DNA of 64,000 bases from Anthracocystis setariae (GCA_928724745.1 CAKMXJ010000037.1:124001-188000), one strand, 5' to 3'; positions 51,921-63,243 are shown, numbered from the stretch's first letter. Made by a program: numbers and translations. The notes: generated by a model not told the origin, from the letters alone.

Positions 51921-54284
51921 GACTGTTGTAGAAGAGATGCTCAGGCTGTGTGGTGCAGAAGAGGCAGAATTGGAGCAAAAAGCAAGCAGCCAAGGATGGT
52001 CTCGAAGCAAGACAAGGTGGAATGAAGTCAGCAAGCGGCATGAGATTACGGAAAGAGAGGGTAAGGATAGGCCAGTGTTGATTGACTATATGCTGTACAA
52101 AGATGAACGAAGATGTGAGCAGCAAAGGGAAATACTCACGCCTAGACTCGACAGGTTGGCTCTGATAGTTTGATGATTGAATGATCAATCGAGCGGTGCG
52201 AGGAGAGGAGGCCTGAGGGGCGCGAATTGTGGACAAGGAGAGGTAGATCGCTTGCGGTAGATCAGCGGATTGCACTGAGCAAGAATGGATGAAAGCTCGG
52301 GACGATGACCGTACGCGTGGATTGCGCAAAGCCTGCCGAAAGAGTTGGAAAGAGGAATGGAAGGAAAGGGATCGCCGAACACGCCTGGATTGGGTGCCCG
52401 AGATGATGAGATGGGACGGATCGCGTCAATCGCGAAGATCTCGAAGACTTGTCAATCTCGAAAATGAAGATGATGGTCGAGACCAGAAATGGGCAAGGGG
52501 GGGGAAGTGGTTGAATCAAGTACTGCCGTCGGTCGGCTCAGGGTGCGCTTGGCTGGTTCGGCTGTGGAATGCTCAGTTAGTTAATTGCTATCTGAGGCAG
52601 CGGGGCGGGTCAAATAGGAGCATTTAAGCCGGCTTGAAACGGCGCGGTGCTCACTCGAATGCGCATGCGCATGCGTGGACTGACAGCGCTGTGCACGTTG
52701 ATTGAGCGAAAGCAAAAGCGAACGTATCGAGGCAGTAGACGAGTACCTGCAAATTACGCGCCCAGCTGACGCATATAGTATGATATTGTATGGACGGATT
52801 CACATCACGTCCAATTTTGGTTCACGTTGCCTCTGCTCGACTTTGGTTGCTTCGCTCCAGTGCAGACGCATCATCAAGCTTCAAGCTTTGTCTGCCAGTC
52901 ACTGTCGGCTGCACCGATGACTTGGAAAGTTTATACTTTCACTCTAGTCAGCAGAGTCGGCACAGGCAGCAGACAGATAACAGCAACAACGTCGCCACAA
53001 TCACACCTCGGAACGGCCCTTGGCTTGACCTCAAGTTATACATACGATACTAGCCTTGGATGATCAGCATTATTATTATTGACATTTGAGCACGCGTAGA
53101 GAGACTGCCTTTGAATGAACAGCCGAAGCCTGACGCAGGTGTGCAGTACGCAATTGCGGAGGTGATCATAGCAAAGTGGACCCACTACCAGACCCTGCCT
53201 ATCTGTGCAGGAGTGCATTTCACAAGGTACAAGGTTGCTGGGCTGCGATCACGGTTGTTCACAATCAATCGTCGACCAATCAAGCTTTCGTGCATGTGTA
53301 CATTCGATCTCACATTTATTTTGGACTGAAAGAACCCCCCCCCCCCCCCCCCGATCGCCGGGTCTGATTGGCTTTGGCATCGGTGAGGTTTCGTACGTAC
53401 GAATGAGCCGCGACAAATGCAATCACAGCACCGTAACCACCTTGTGAGGCTAGAGTGAGGCTAGAACGAGGCTAGAAATGCATTCAACTTTGGGGCAATG
53501 CGAGGTGAGCGGACTGCCAAAAACTAGATTCGCGTTTGATCTACAATGCACTGCTATGCTGCCAAAGTTGAGCGTGTGAGCTTGCCAACTAACACAGCTA
53601 CTAACAAGGAAAAAGAAAGCGAAAATGAAAAATGAAAAATGCAGGAAAACATCGGCAGAAAAGCAGACCGCGTCGTTTGTTGGTCTTTCCTTTTTCTCAT
53701 TATTTTGATGTCGCTGAGACACACCGCCGCTCTGCAGCTAAAAAGAGTGGTGTTGGATTTCCACCAAAAAAAAAAAAAAAAAGTGCAGCAGCCCACGTTG
53801 AGATCCGATGCATTTCCTACAGCCCAGCGCAACGCAGTCGTGTCGACCGACGCGGATCCTCTCACACTAAACTGTGCTGTGCTGTGCTGTGCTGTGCTGT
53901 GTTGTGTTGTACTGCACTGTATTTTGTATGTAACTTAGAGTTGGGCGTGGTCAAGCGCTGTGCATCTTTTTTTTTCTCGCCTCACCATTCAACCGTGCCT
54001 TCAACCCCCTCTGCCAATCATTGCACACGTTCAACACTGACACGCTCTCTCACCTCCATCTCCTTCCCTTCGTCCAACTCTGTTCCCACACCTTCCAAAC
54101 CACCATCAACGTCGGACCGTCATCTCTTCTTTCCTTCGCCTCCGCTCGTCCTTCCGATTTCCTATCCAACCTCGTTTTTCCTTGGACGTGCCATCTTTCG
54201 CTCGCGTCTCGCATTCGGGTCATCGTCCTCGCGTCTTTCTCGCGTTCACTCAACAACAACTACTCCAACACCATCACCATCACC
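51921..54284. other. 2.4-kb intergenic between divergent MAF1 and BQT4-like genes
   Basis: No supportable gene. It includes an 18-C run (53335-53352), an A17 tract near 53766-53782, and a CTGTG pentamer array. CT-rich DNA from about 53970 to 54284 is probably the leader of the BQT4-like gene. Confidence 0.45.
53872..53910. repeat. Pentanucleotide array (CTGTG)n
   Basis: About six CTGTG units running into GTTGT variants. Confidence 0.88.
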
Positions 54285-55688
54285 ATGCCGGCCGCTGCTT
54301 CTGCTCGCAAGTCGACTCCCACGCGCAAGTCGACGCCCCGTCGCGCTCGTTCATCCTCGGTGGCTTCCAACGCCTCCACCGCTCCTCCCGCTTCGCCTTC
54401 CGCCTCTCCTCGTAAGACCGCCAAGAAAGTCAAGGAGGCTGCTGTCGATGCCGCTGCCACCGTATCCAAGACCGTCAAGGATGTCAAAAACGAACTTACT
54501 CGTCCTAAGCTTCCCACAAAGAAGAATCCTCGTCTGAAAGACGTCGACGAGGCTGTCGTCAAGCTTCAGATCATCAAGCGTGAGGGCCACAACATCATCA
54601 TTGGCCGTGTCAAGCTTCCTACCCTCAACGGCCAGGATCACGCCTTCCTCCTCAAGCGCTTCGACACCAACGCCATCGCTGCTTCGTCCATGTTCCGCCT
54701 TGCCTTCCCCTTTGCCGATGGCGCCGCTGAGGCCACCGAGATGGAGTTCCTCGACTCCAAGTACGACACCAACCGCGCCAACGGTGGCTACATCCTCGAG
54801 GACGTCAAAGCTCCTGACACTCCCAAGAAGCGTGGTCGTCCTCGCAAGAACCCCGAGACTCCCAAGAAGGCTGACGACGAATCCAGCTCCGCCGAAAAGC
54901 AGATCCGCGTGCTCCCCGAGGGCAGCACCGGCGTCCGTCTCCAGGGCACTTGGATTCCCGCTGAGGACGCCGCCCAAATCGCAGAGGACTATGGCATCGC
55001 CAAGTTTGCTCTTCCGCTCATCCACGCTACTGCAGAGCACGGTGAGGACGGTGGCGCGCCCATCCTTACTTCGGCTCCCACTACCGAGGTCAAGACTCCT
55101 CGCAAGCGCCAACGTACTTCGGCTGCTGCCGACACCACAGCCTCGCCCAAGCTCGTTCACAAGGTCACACACGTCGAGAACGCCGACGGCACTCTTTCCA
55201 AGGTCAACGTCGAGACCACGCTCGAGTCGTCTTCCAGCTCCAACGGCATCCCGGCTGCTCTGTCGCAAGCTGAAATCGAGGCTCAGATCGCTGAAGCCAA
55301 GGCGCTTGCATCTGGTATTTCCAAGTCGGCAGCAGCTGGTGCCAACGCTACTTCGGCTCGCGGCCACAAGCGTCGTGCGGTCAACGACCGACCCACTGCC
55401 GAGCTCGACCTGTTGGCTGACGATGACGACTATGCCGAGTCAGGTCGTGTGGTGCGCGCATTCCGACGTGGCACGCGTGCTGCTCGCAAGCGTCCCATCG
55501 CTACTACAGCCGGTGTGGTCGCTGCTGCTGGCGCGGTGGGTGCTGGTGCTCTGGCTTGGATCTCTGGAGGCAACCCGGACGTGGCCATCCAGACTCTTCA
55601 GACCAGCTTGCAAAACATCGGAATCGACAACCTTCAACAGTTTGGCGCTCAGCTCGGTGGACAGATCGCATCGTACCTGCCGTGGTGA
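54285..55688 (+). CDS. Bqt4-like inner nuclear membrane protein with KilA-N/APSES-like domain
   Basis: 467 residues from ATG 54285 (MPAAASARKS). The frame runs upstream only through CT-rich leader. An N-terminal Lys/Arg/Ser tail has SPRKTAK-type repeats. The domain at about 85-250 reads VVKLQIIKREGHNIIIGRVK … HAFLLKRFDT and GVRLQGTWIPAEDAAQIAEDYG, the pattern of the KilA-N/APSES fold. A basic linker with a GRPRKNP AT-hook-like motif lies within the domain. A hydrophobic helix (TAGVVAAAGAVGAGALAWI) close to the C-terminus would anchor it in the membrane. In fission yeast Bqt4 ties telomeres to the nuclear envelope; the same role here is inferred from domain order. Confidence 0.82.
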   Translation: MPAAASARKSTPTRKSTPRRARSSSVASNASTAPPASPSASPRKTAKKVKEAAVDAAATVSKTVKDVKNELTRPKLPTKKNPRLKDVDEAVVKLQIIKREGHNIIIGRVKLPTLNGQDHAFLLKRFDTNAIAASSMFRLAFPFADGAAEATEMEFLDSKYDTNRANGGYILEDVKAPDTPKKRGRPRKNPETPKKADDESSSAEKQIRVLPEGSTGVRLQGTWIPAEDAAQIAEDYGIAKFALPLIHATAEHGEDGGAPILTSAPTTEVKTPRKRQRTSAAADTTASPKLVHKVTHVENADGTLSKVNVETTLESSSSSNGIPAALSQAEIEAQIAEAKALASGISKSAAAGANATSARGHKRRAVNDRPTAELDLLADDDDYAESGRVVRAFRRGTRAARKRPIATTAGVVAAAGAVGAGALAWISGGNPDVAIQTLQTSLQNIGIDNLQQFGAQLGGQIASYLPW

Positions 55689-56455
55689 TCCGCCACAATT
55701 TGTGCCAATGTAGATGATGGTGATGCGATCGAGCGCCTCAACCCATCTCGATCTAGCCCAACCCGGAGCTGGCTTGCTTGTTTGCCGTCCCTGGGGTTGG
55801 TGGGAAGGCGAGACGATACCCGCTCACCCATCGCATCCACCACCACCACCATCATCGTCGTCTGCTTTTCTCTTTTGCTTTGGCCCCAAGGTTGCTCAAC
55901 CAACTACCCTGTTCGGCCGGTCGGACGTGACCCCTTTCTTTGTTGTTGTTGTTGTTGTTTTTTGATGGTCTCAAGATGGCTTTTCTCATGTACTTTTGAT
56001 GTTTGCTATTCTGTTTTCCCGCTCCTTGGCTCACCTAACGTGTGGAGGGGGAAAGGGGGGGCGAAGGGAGGGTTTTGTACCTTGACCAGCCCAGATCGGG
56101 CGGGTTTTCGACTCTCGCGTGTTTGTTTTCAGTAGTAGTAATGATGATGATGATGATCGATGTGGAGTAGTACCCACTTGGTAGATTGGGTTTGTGGTGT
56201 GTGTGGAACGTGGCTCGAAGAGTGCACAGACATGAACAAGGGGTGGGAAAGGGGGTAAGTAGTAAGTGGATGAAGGGTTTAGGATTGCGGTAATTCCATT
56301 ATGGGGGGGGGGGATTGAGTTCCGGAGGGAGTTGAGGTGTGGGTTGTTCTTGCTGTAATTAGCCCTGTAGGGGGGTTTGACGAGATGAAGGTTAGTTGGG
56401 GGTAATGATGGTATTGTTTCCAATATGCTGGGGTGACTTACTATATGAGAGAGAA
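55689..56455. other. Intergenic, convergent 3' regions
   Basis: No gene seen. G-rich runs occur near 56046-56070 and 56304-56313 (ten G). It carries the terminators of the BQT4-like gene and, on the other strand, FPR1. Confidence 0.45.
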
Positions 56456-56854
56456 CTAGTTGGACTTTCCGTTGATGGCGAGGAGTTCTACGTCGAAGAT
56501 GAGGTCGGCGTTGGGGGGGATGACGCCACCTGCGCCACGAGCGCCGTAACCCTCTGCGCTAGGGATGATGAGTTTGGCTCTTTCGCCCAGACTGAGTTGA
56601 GGAACGCCTTGATCCCAACCTTGGATGACACGACCAACGCCGATCTGGGTTTCGAAGGGACCACGACCGGGTTTGCGCGACGAATCAAACTCCTTGCCAT
56701 TCGAGGCAAGCGTACCGGTGTAGTGCATGGTAACGGTATCACCGACCTTGGGGAAGTTGGTTCCGTCACCGGGGGAAATTCGTTCGACCTGGACCATCTT
56801 GATAGCAGTTGTACTAAACGTTCGTCGAGAAACTGTTCGTAGGATGGAGAGCAT
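56456..56854 (-). CDS. FPR1: FK506-binding protein (FKBP12), possible dual cytosolic/mitochondrial form
   Basis: The 113-residue FKBP begins at ATG 56797 ([12 protein letters not shown]). It has [50 protein letters not shown] and the end [16 protein letters not shown], so the drug-binding and prolyl-isomerase pocket residues (Tyr, Phe, Asp, Trp, Ile) are in place. It catalyses proline cis-trans isomerisation and is the rapamycin/FK506 receptor. Nineteen codons upstream in the same frame an ATG at 56854 opens [19 protein letters not shown], an Arg/Ser-rich amphipathic stretch with no acid, like a mitochondrial presequence. One gene may thus give mitochondrial and cytosolic forms through two starts. 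I list the longer span; the shorter is the certain protein. Confidence 0.93.
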   Translation of the reverse strand: MLSILRTVSRRTFSTTAIKMVQVERISPGDGTNFPKVGDTVTMHYTGTLASNGKEFDSSRKPGRGPFETQIGVGRVIQGWDQGVPQLSLGERAKLIIPSAEGYGARGAGGVIPPNADLIFDVELLAINGKSN

Positions 56855-57538
56855 GGTTGAATGTGTGCAGGCAAGGGTAGGGTGTATTTGTAGGACAGGA
56901 AGAAAAATCCTCCGCCGCTTGGGCCAACAGACCAACCATGTTATGTTATTCCACACACCAAACCCCCTCCTATATCCTTGCTCTGACACTACAGTACACT
57001 CCTGGCTCGAGCGCGAGAGATTACAACTTCCAAGCAAAAAATATGTTTGTTTTGTATTCACTCTCCTGCATGCAATACAATTTCACCAATCGTCCACTTC
57101 GTCGCAGCCGTCAGGCACAGACCTTACTCTAGCGCGACCCCCAACTCAGACCGCCACACCACACGGCCAAGTCGAATCGCACGTCATCATCCCTGAACAC
57201 GTTCTCCTTCCCTTCTCGCGCTCAGACTCGTCGGGCTCAGACTCGCCCGATCACACTTGCTCGTCACCATCGGGTGAGCTTCCATCGCTATACTTCGAAC
57301 CTTCGGATGGGTCGAGCTAAACCCCCACGCATGAAGAATTCTACGAAACGGTTTCTGGATACTACAAACAATAGAAACAGACTGATCGGGTAACGATGCT
57401 GACGAATGTGATTAGTGCACTAGATGCCTGGCGATATGAACATTAGGATGGCTTTGAATTCTGAGCACTTCAATAAGACTTGCCCGTATTGTGTCGTGAT
57501 GGATCGTCGGGGTAATGATGCTTTGCTTTTGATTCTGC
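56855..57538. other. Intergenic between FPR1 and the JmjC gene
   Basis: A rightward frame ends at 57318 with a Ser/Asp/Pro-rich tail (SDSSGSDSPDHTCSSPSGEL) that could be an exon of a small gene, but I find no start, splice sites or family match. Confidence 0.35.
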
Positions 57539-60136
57539 TTATACCCCCTGCTCGACCTTCCTCTCGATCCTCATGAGTGTAGTGTCATCCCGATTGTCCT
57601 GTCTCAGTTTCTTGGCCTCCTGCTCTTTCGCCCACACGTTCGGCCCCGTCCCTGACATTTGCCTGTAGGTACACCAAGCATACCACAGCGTCGTCCTCAA
57701 CGCCAGCACATCCTCCTTCCACGCCTTCCTGTAGTCCTTGACCAGCTCTCTGAATTCGGCCGTCAACTTGAAGCACCTTTCCACGTTCTGCGGACTGACA
57801 AAGTCGATCGCTACCTTGACGCAGTCGGTCAGGTTGCACACCTGATGAGCGCAGCCAGCTGGAATGAACACGGCTTCTCCTTGCTTCTGATAGATTCGCC
57901 AGCTTTTGACTCCGTATTCGCGAAACAGCTTGATACGTTGCGGAGCGTCAATGAAGAAGCGTTGGATGTGGATTGGATCGTCCTTGAGTTTCAAGTGCGC
58001 GTGTTCCCTGCGCAGAAAGGCGCGGATCTTGTCGGCGTCTTCAGCGCGAAAGATGTCCCATGCCGCCACGCCCGCGGCATGCTCGGGTGGCGTGTCGAGT
58101 GCGCTCGGTGGTGAGGCATGTAGCATGATGTTGACTGCATCAGCCATGTCCATATGAAGTCGGGTCGTCCCTTGTCCACCTGGGCCCTCACTCGCGGGCC
58201 AAGCATTGTACATTTTCGGACCCAGGTCCGGCTGAAGCACATCCTGTGGGTAGCAGCTTCCAAGATTAAGAGTTCCCTCCCTGGTCGTATAGGCTGGCGC
58301 AGGCACGGCGCGGTTGAAGTCTTCATACAGCTCCGGAAACTCAACCTTGAACTCGGCGGAAGAAGGCCAGTCTTTCAACTTCCAGGAGCCTCGGCCAAGT
58401 GCATCGTGCTTGGTTGCAATGTCAGAGCCGAAGGTGGCGAAGAATTCGCCGACGGACACCTCCTTTGGAATGGCGGTGTCGCTGTCAGAGCGGACGATGT
58501 GGCACGAGTCATTGCCGTACCGCTCGGCAAGGTCCTGAGGGCCCCAAGAGTTCTGCATCAATTCAGTAACGTTGCGGACCAGGAGCGGCTCACCGTACGA
58601 CCACTCGCAACAGAAGATGTTGGTGTCAAAAGAAGCGCTGTCGAAGCAACGCAGGTCAAGGCTACCAACGATCCGATCAGCGATCAGTCCCGTTTGCGCT
58701 TGCGGGATACTGCTCCAGTCGATCTCTGCATCTACCTGCTCCTTACTGTCCAGGGTCGAGGCATCGATCGGTGGCGTGTCAGCATCCGATGGTAAGGAGG
58801 ACATCGGCTCGGGCTTGGAATCCGTCTCAGCTTTGTGTTCTGCGAGCATCTTGCGCATAGCTTGGATCTCCTGCTCCAACATGACCACATCAAATCTCGT
58901 AAGTGGAACGAGATCCGCAACACTATGAGGACGCTTCTGATCGCAACGCTGCAGCCTCTTGTCGAGCATCGGGTCGGAACCATCCGAGGACTCGAGCGAA
59001 TCCTTGCAACTGGGACAATATTCTCTACCACACCTGGTGCAAAACCAACTGGCTGAGAAAATGCTGGTTGCGCAGAACTCGCACATCTGCCGACACTTGG
59101 TCTCTCGCGGCCTTCGCAAGGTTTTGTGCTGTCTTGCATGTTCGAGTTCTGCTTCGAGTATGGGGAGTAGGGATTTGGCTACGATCGTTTCAACTTGGAT
59201 CAAGCTGGATGGGCTTAGAGGACGGTCTACGGGGAGCTTCATCACCTCATCTGGGTCGGTCGAGGAGACGAAAGCTGGTCTTGAGCGGTCGGTAGCATGT
59301 GCTGAAACGATGTCGTCTGTGGCAGGATCGACGGGCAAGACACGAAAGTCGACATAACGGCAACTGTCTCCAGACTGTTTTGCGACGCATCGGACGCATT
59401 TGCGCCATTTTGCGTAGCGAGAGCTTTGGCATGTTGCAGACTGGAGCTCATAGATGCCCAGCTCGTCTTGGAAGCGCTGTGGCTTGCGAATAAGCGACTG
59501 CGAGGAACCAGGTCCCGTTCGCGTGGTTGATGCTTTGGGGCGAGGTGAGTTGAGCTGCTTCTCTGTGTCTTTGTCTTTGCGGGCGGTTTTGGATCGAGAG
59601 ACACTGGATGTGCGAGGACGTTTGACGACAACGTCCGAATCATCGTCAGAAAGGGAGGATGGTTCAGCGTAGGAGCGTTGTATGTTGCTCTGAGCTGCTT
59701 GGGCCGCACTGCGCTTTGATGAGCGGATGGACGCCGAAGAAGAAGCTGATCTTGACTCGGATGCTTGATTGATCGTGTCGGTGTGTGATCGAGTTCCTCC
59801 ATTGGCGCTTTCCTTGTAGTCGCCTTTTGAGCGCTTGAGCTGGGCTGGCGGAAGGAAAGTACCGATAGCCATTTGGCCCTCACTCTCCCCCATTTCGTCG
59901 TTGTCAACTGCGCGGGACCCGGAAAGGGACTGCTCGCTGGAAGTAGAGGGAAGCGACAACTCGGATGTGTCTGAAGAGGGCGAGGCAGGTTCGCTGGTGT
60001 TTCGGCTAGAAAGTAAAGATGTTTTGGAGGTAGAGGAGGACGCAGAAGAGTGAGGCTGATCGTGAATATGTGAGGACTGCTTGAGCTTTGCCGCAGCGGC
60101 CTTAGCTGCGGAGCGCTGAGGCACGTAGTCGAGCAT
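57539..60136 (-). CDS. JmjC-domain protein, KDM3/JHDM2-type histone demethylase
   Basis: 865 residues from ATG 60136. The first 250 are Ser/Lys-rich and disordered. A Cys-rich zinc region lies at about 255-285 (WRKCVRCVAKQSGDSCRY) and another at about 360-395 (CRQMCEFCATSIFSASWFCTRCGREYC is the spacing region; Cys pairs visible). The JmjC domain is at about 515-780. It keeps the iron ligands H-x-D in RLHMDMADAVN (His about 661, Asp about 663) and His about 764 in GCAHQVCNL; Lys of QKQGEAVFIP is nearby. The motif order zinc finger then JmjC is that of KDM3 proteins, which remove methyl groups from H3K9. All three iron ligands are present, so activity is plausible. A nuclear role in chromatin is inferred. 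Confidence 0.88.
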   Translation of the reverse strand: MLDYVPQRSAAKAAAAKLKQSSHIHDQPHSSASSSTSKTSLLSSRNTSEPASPSSDTSELSLPSTSSEQSLSGSRAVDNDEMGESEGQMAIGTFLPPAQLKRSKGDYKESANGGTRSHTDTINQASESRSASSSASIRSSKRSAAQAAQSNIQRSYAEPSSLSDDDSDVVVKRPRTSSVSRSKTARKDKDTEKQLNSPRPKASTTRTGPGSSQSLIRKPQRFQDELGIYELQSATCQSSRYAKWRKCVRCVAKQSGDSCRYVDFRVLPVDPATDDIVSAHATDRSRPAFVSSTDPDEVMKLPVDRPLSPSSLIQVETIVAKSLLPILEAELEHARQHKTLRRPRETKCRQMCEFCATSIFSASWFCTRCGREYCPSCKDSLESSDGSDPMLDKRLQRCDQKRPHSVADLVPLTRFDVVMLEQEIQAMRKMLAEHKAETDSKPEPMSSLPSDADTPPIDASTLDSKEQVDAEIDWSSIPQAQTGLIADRIVGSLDLRCFDSASFDTNIFCCEWSYGEPLLVRNVTELMQNSWGPQDLAERYGNDSCHIVRSDSDTAIPKEVSVGEFFATFGSDIATKHDALGRGSWKLKDWPSSAEFKVEFPELYEDFNRAVPAPAYTTREGTLNLGSCYPQDVLQPDLGPKMYNAWPASEGPGGQGTTRLHMDMADAVNIMLHASPPSALDTPPEHAAGVAAWDIFRAEDADKIRAFLRREHAHLKLKDDPIHIQRFFIDAPQRIKLFREYGVKSWRIYQKQGEAVFIPAGCAHQVCNLTDCVKVAIDFVSPQNVERCFKLTAEFRELVKDYRKAWKEDVLALRTTLWYAWCTYRQMSGTGPNVWAKEQEAKKLRQDNRDDTTLMRIERKVEQGV

Positions 60137-60929
60137 GGCACTGAGTGCTCAGCTTTAGCTACTTCAGCTGCGCAAAGGGATCGACGGGCAGACGAGCAAT
60201 CAAAGCGGCATGAAGAGAGAGAGGGCGCCCGGATTTGAAAACAGATCGGGCGGCTTCGGGCACGGATCGTCCGTTGCGTTGGCTTCTAATGAGACCGCGA
60301 CAAGACGTAGGAACGAATCGATGAGTTGGTGTTTGGAGCGAAAGATGGTTGATGGTGGCAAGATTAGAGGTGTGGATAGACGGCAAGTCGAGTCGTCGCT
60401 GAGCTTGTCGAGCCGACGCGCGTTGTGAAGATGTGGGTGGGAGAGATCCACCTGCGTGCTGCATTTAAGGGTCCAATGCCCGTCTGGCGCAGACGGCTTT
60501 GCCGAAACGAAGCCGCTTTCCAGGCTGCAGCAGGGCTTGTTCCGCTACCATCGTGAGACGCTCCTGAGGCAATGGAAGCAGCAAGCCGACTTGTTATTAT
60601 TTTCGGCCTTGGCTGAGTCGATCGGCGTCGCCGAAGGCTGCAGACTGTGTCTTTGCCTCGGACGACACAATATAATAAATGAATAAAAAAATCATGATTA
60701 AAAAAAGGGGTCCGAAAATTCTTGGCTAATTTCTGTACCGGCACTGTACGCTGCATGCACCTTTTTGGTCACCCCAGCTCGTGGCTCGCCTCCGCAAATA
60801 CTTCTCTGCTCAAATGCTCAAAGTGGAGGTTTTAGCTCATGGCTGGATCGTGAGCCTTGCTCTTTGAGCTCAATCGACCTCTTCGTCGGCCATACGATCG
60901 TTTGCACCGCGACCATTCACCCAGTGCGT
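60137..60929. promoter_or_regulatory. Divergent promoter between the JmjC and 5-alpha-reductase genes
   Basis: No gene seen. An AT-rich patch (60665-60705, with AATAAAAAAATC) lies about 240 bases before the rightward ATG. The rightward frame is open from 60765 but the first good ATG for the family is 60930. Confidence 0.45.
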
Positions 60930-62225
60930 ATGGACAGCCAGCAAGCATTGGCTATCATGTCGTCGCTCGTCTCTTGGATCAAAGATGCTGTTGGCGTAGG
61001 ACCCATCCCATCGCCGCCCTTTTCACCCGCACAGTTCTACTCGATCGTACTGACGAGTTTCAAGACATGGCCGTTGTTCGTGCCTTTGCTGTCGGTGATC
61101 AACGCTCCACATGGTCGCTTCTCGTTCGAAAGCTTGCTCAACGTCAACGGAAACCTCGGCTGGCTCGTCATGGAGATCCCTTCGCCCATCACCACGCTCG
61201 TCTGTGCCATGTCCCACCCTCTCTCAACCACCGTTGTGAAGGGTACAACCGGCTTCTTGCCTTCCTTGTCTGCGCTGATTTCGCCCAGTATCAACAACTT
61301 GCTTGCTCTTCCGCTGGCGAATCAGGTTCTGCTGGTCATGTTTTTGATTCACTACACCCAGAGAGCCATCTTGCAGCCGCTACGAAATCCCAGAAGATCT
61401 CCTATTCACATCTCGGTTCCTCTATCGGCGATCACCTTCAACTTGATCAACGGCTTCCTGATCGGAAGCTGGTTGGGAGGCAGGACACCTTGGTCGGCTC
61501 TTCCACAGCCTGCGGTCGCTAGTGCTGCGCTTGCAGCCGTGACTGCAAAGTCTGGCAGCGCTGCTTCTAGCGCAGCGGCCTCACAACTTGCCCGAAAACT
61601 CGTCTCGACCGGAGCAGCCGATGCATTTGGTTTGAGTGCTCCTGGGCTCATCTCGAATGCTGTCTGGAAGAGTCCCTTGTGGTATTTGGGCCTTGCTGGC
61701 TGGGCAATCGGTTTTGCAGGCAACGTCTACCACGACGAAATTCTGATGGACATTCGCCGCCCAAACAAGCAAGCACAGACGAAGACCAAGTCGGACGTTG
61801 ACCACAATGCTGGTCAGGGATCCAAGGCTCGCAAGTACTCGGTCCCTCGTGGAGGCTTGTTCGAGTACATCTCCTTCCCCAACTATCTCTGCGAATGTAA
61901 GTTCCCCAATGACTTGCACTCAATCTGCCTTGTTCCGAAACGGACATACTGACGTCTCTTGCCGTTGCTTCTTACACTTATGATCACGACAGGGTTCGAG
62001 TGGTTCGCCTTCGCATTTGCCGCTTTATACTCACTCCCTATCTTTACTCACCTTAGCTTCAGAGATGCGTTTGCAACGGCTCTGTCGTGCCCTCCTTTCC
62101 TCTTCCCCTTCGTCGAGGTCTGCGTCATGGCTCCACGAGCAGTCAACGGCCACGCTTGGTACAAGAAAACGTTTGGAGACAAGTATCCCCGCAACCGCAA
62201 GGCGCTTCTTCCTTTCCTGTTTTAG
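60930..62225 (+). CDS. Steroid 5-alpha-reductase family (SRD5A-like) membrane oxidoreductase
   Basis: Exons 60930-61896 and 61993-62225 give 399 residues. The intron has donor GTAAGT and acceptor CGACAG and restores EWFEWFAFAFA across the joint. The C-terminus WYKKTFGDKYPRNRKALLPFLF is the family ending. Other landmarks are LIHYTQRAILQPLRNP and a GWAIGFAGNVYHDEILMDIR segment. Several membrane helices place it in the ER. Family members reduce the delta-4 double bond of 3-oxo-steroids or of related lipids with NADPH; the fungal substrate is unknown. It is about 140 residues longer than human SRD5A1, mainly from a Ser/Ala-rich insert near residues 190-235. An upstream in-frame start at 60765 is less likely. 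Confidence 0.88.
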
Positions 62226-62493
62226 AGTCCTTCTTTGTATATCATGTCATGATGCCTGCTTTGAAGGCGGTCGTTTTCAGTTGGAAGCTTGCCAGGGTCT
62301 GTCTCTTGTGTCATTTTGGGTGGAGGAGCACTGTAGCGTTTGGCAAATTTCTCGGATTTCGGTTGCATGGCACGCGAGCAAGCGCAGCTGCGTGAATTTG
62401 AGTCTTGGGAAGCGTCTTTCGTGGGATTCGTTGACGTTGCAACATCAACACCTTTCTTGCGTTGTCAAAGTCAGAGAGGGAGTAGCAGCAAAG
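62226..62493. other. Short intergenic between SRD5A-like gene and PDCD5
   Basis: Nothing recognised beyond flanking 3' and 5' sequence of two genes on the same strand. Confidence 0.4.
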
Positions 62494-63243
62494 ATGGAGG
62501 ACGACGAACTTCAAGCTATTCGTGCGGCTCGTATGGCCGAGCTTCGAGGCGGTGGTGGTGGTGGAGGAGGAGGAGGTGCTAGCTCCGGTGGTTCCTCTGG
62601 TGGTGGTAAGTAGGCTTTTCTCCGCTGCATAGCATTGCGAGAGTACGATGAAGTTGCTGACGAAGTTTTGTGTGTTTTGATTCTGTATGGAAGGGTTTGG
62701 CGGTGCGGGTTCTGGAAATGGTGGAGGAAAGAACCAGGAGGATCAGGCAGCACAACAGGAGGAGATGAAACGTCAGATGCTCAGCCGCATTCTCGATGCC
62801 GAAGCAAGAGAGCGTCGTAAGTAAACCCCCCCCCAATCCCACATCTCCTGGTCAGTGAATGCTTTGGAATCGATTTTAAATGACCTTGATCGTCTCTCGC
62901 TGTATGATACTTGACGGCTACAGTGTCCAGAATCGGCCTTGTCAAGCCACAAAAAGCTCGTCAGATCACCGACCTTCTCATCCGTATGGCACAGCAAGGC
63001 CAGATCCGAGGCCGAATCACAGAAGACCAACTCATCGGTCTCCTCGACCAAGTCGACCAGGCCAACTCGGACGCAGGCGCAGGAAAGATCACCGTAAGTT
63101 CCAACACCCTTCATATCACCCAGACCTGCTGCAACAGAGGCTGACTGTCCTGCACAACGCTTATCGTGTCTTTCGTCGAAAAAATACAGTTCACAAGGAA
63201 GAAGACCGTCCAGGATGACGACGATAGCGACTTTGACTTGTAA
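62494..63243 (+). CDS. PDCD5/TFAR19-family DNA-binding protein, four exons
   Basis: Exons 62494-62605, 62694-62816, 62924-63093 and 63190-63243 give 152 residues. All introns are GT-AG and short (88, 107 and 96 nt) with donors GTAAGT. The pieces are too short to stand out as single frames. The protein starts MEDDELQAIRAARMAELRG, then has a long Gly/Ser linker, QEEMKRQMLSRILDAEARER, LSRIGLVKPQKARQITDLLI, GRITEDQLIGLLDQV and a tail TRKKTVQDDDDSDFDL. This is the PDCD5 pattern, including the acidic C-terminus. Relatives act in chromatin-linked processes and apoptosis and bind chaperonin CCT. The Gly/Ser linker, about 35 residues, is unusual for this family. Confidence 0.92.

Noticed and set aside
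54351..55367. 338-codon frame antisense to the BQT4-like gene
   Set aside because: Shadow of a biased coding sequence, no family match.
56727..57320. 197-codon rightward frame overlapping FPR1
   Set aside because: The first part is antisense to FPR1. The Ser/Asp-rich end might be an exon, but there is no start or splice evidence.
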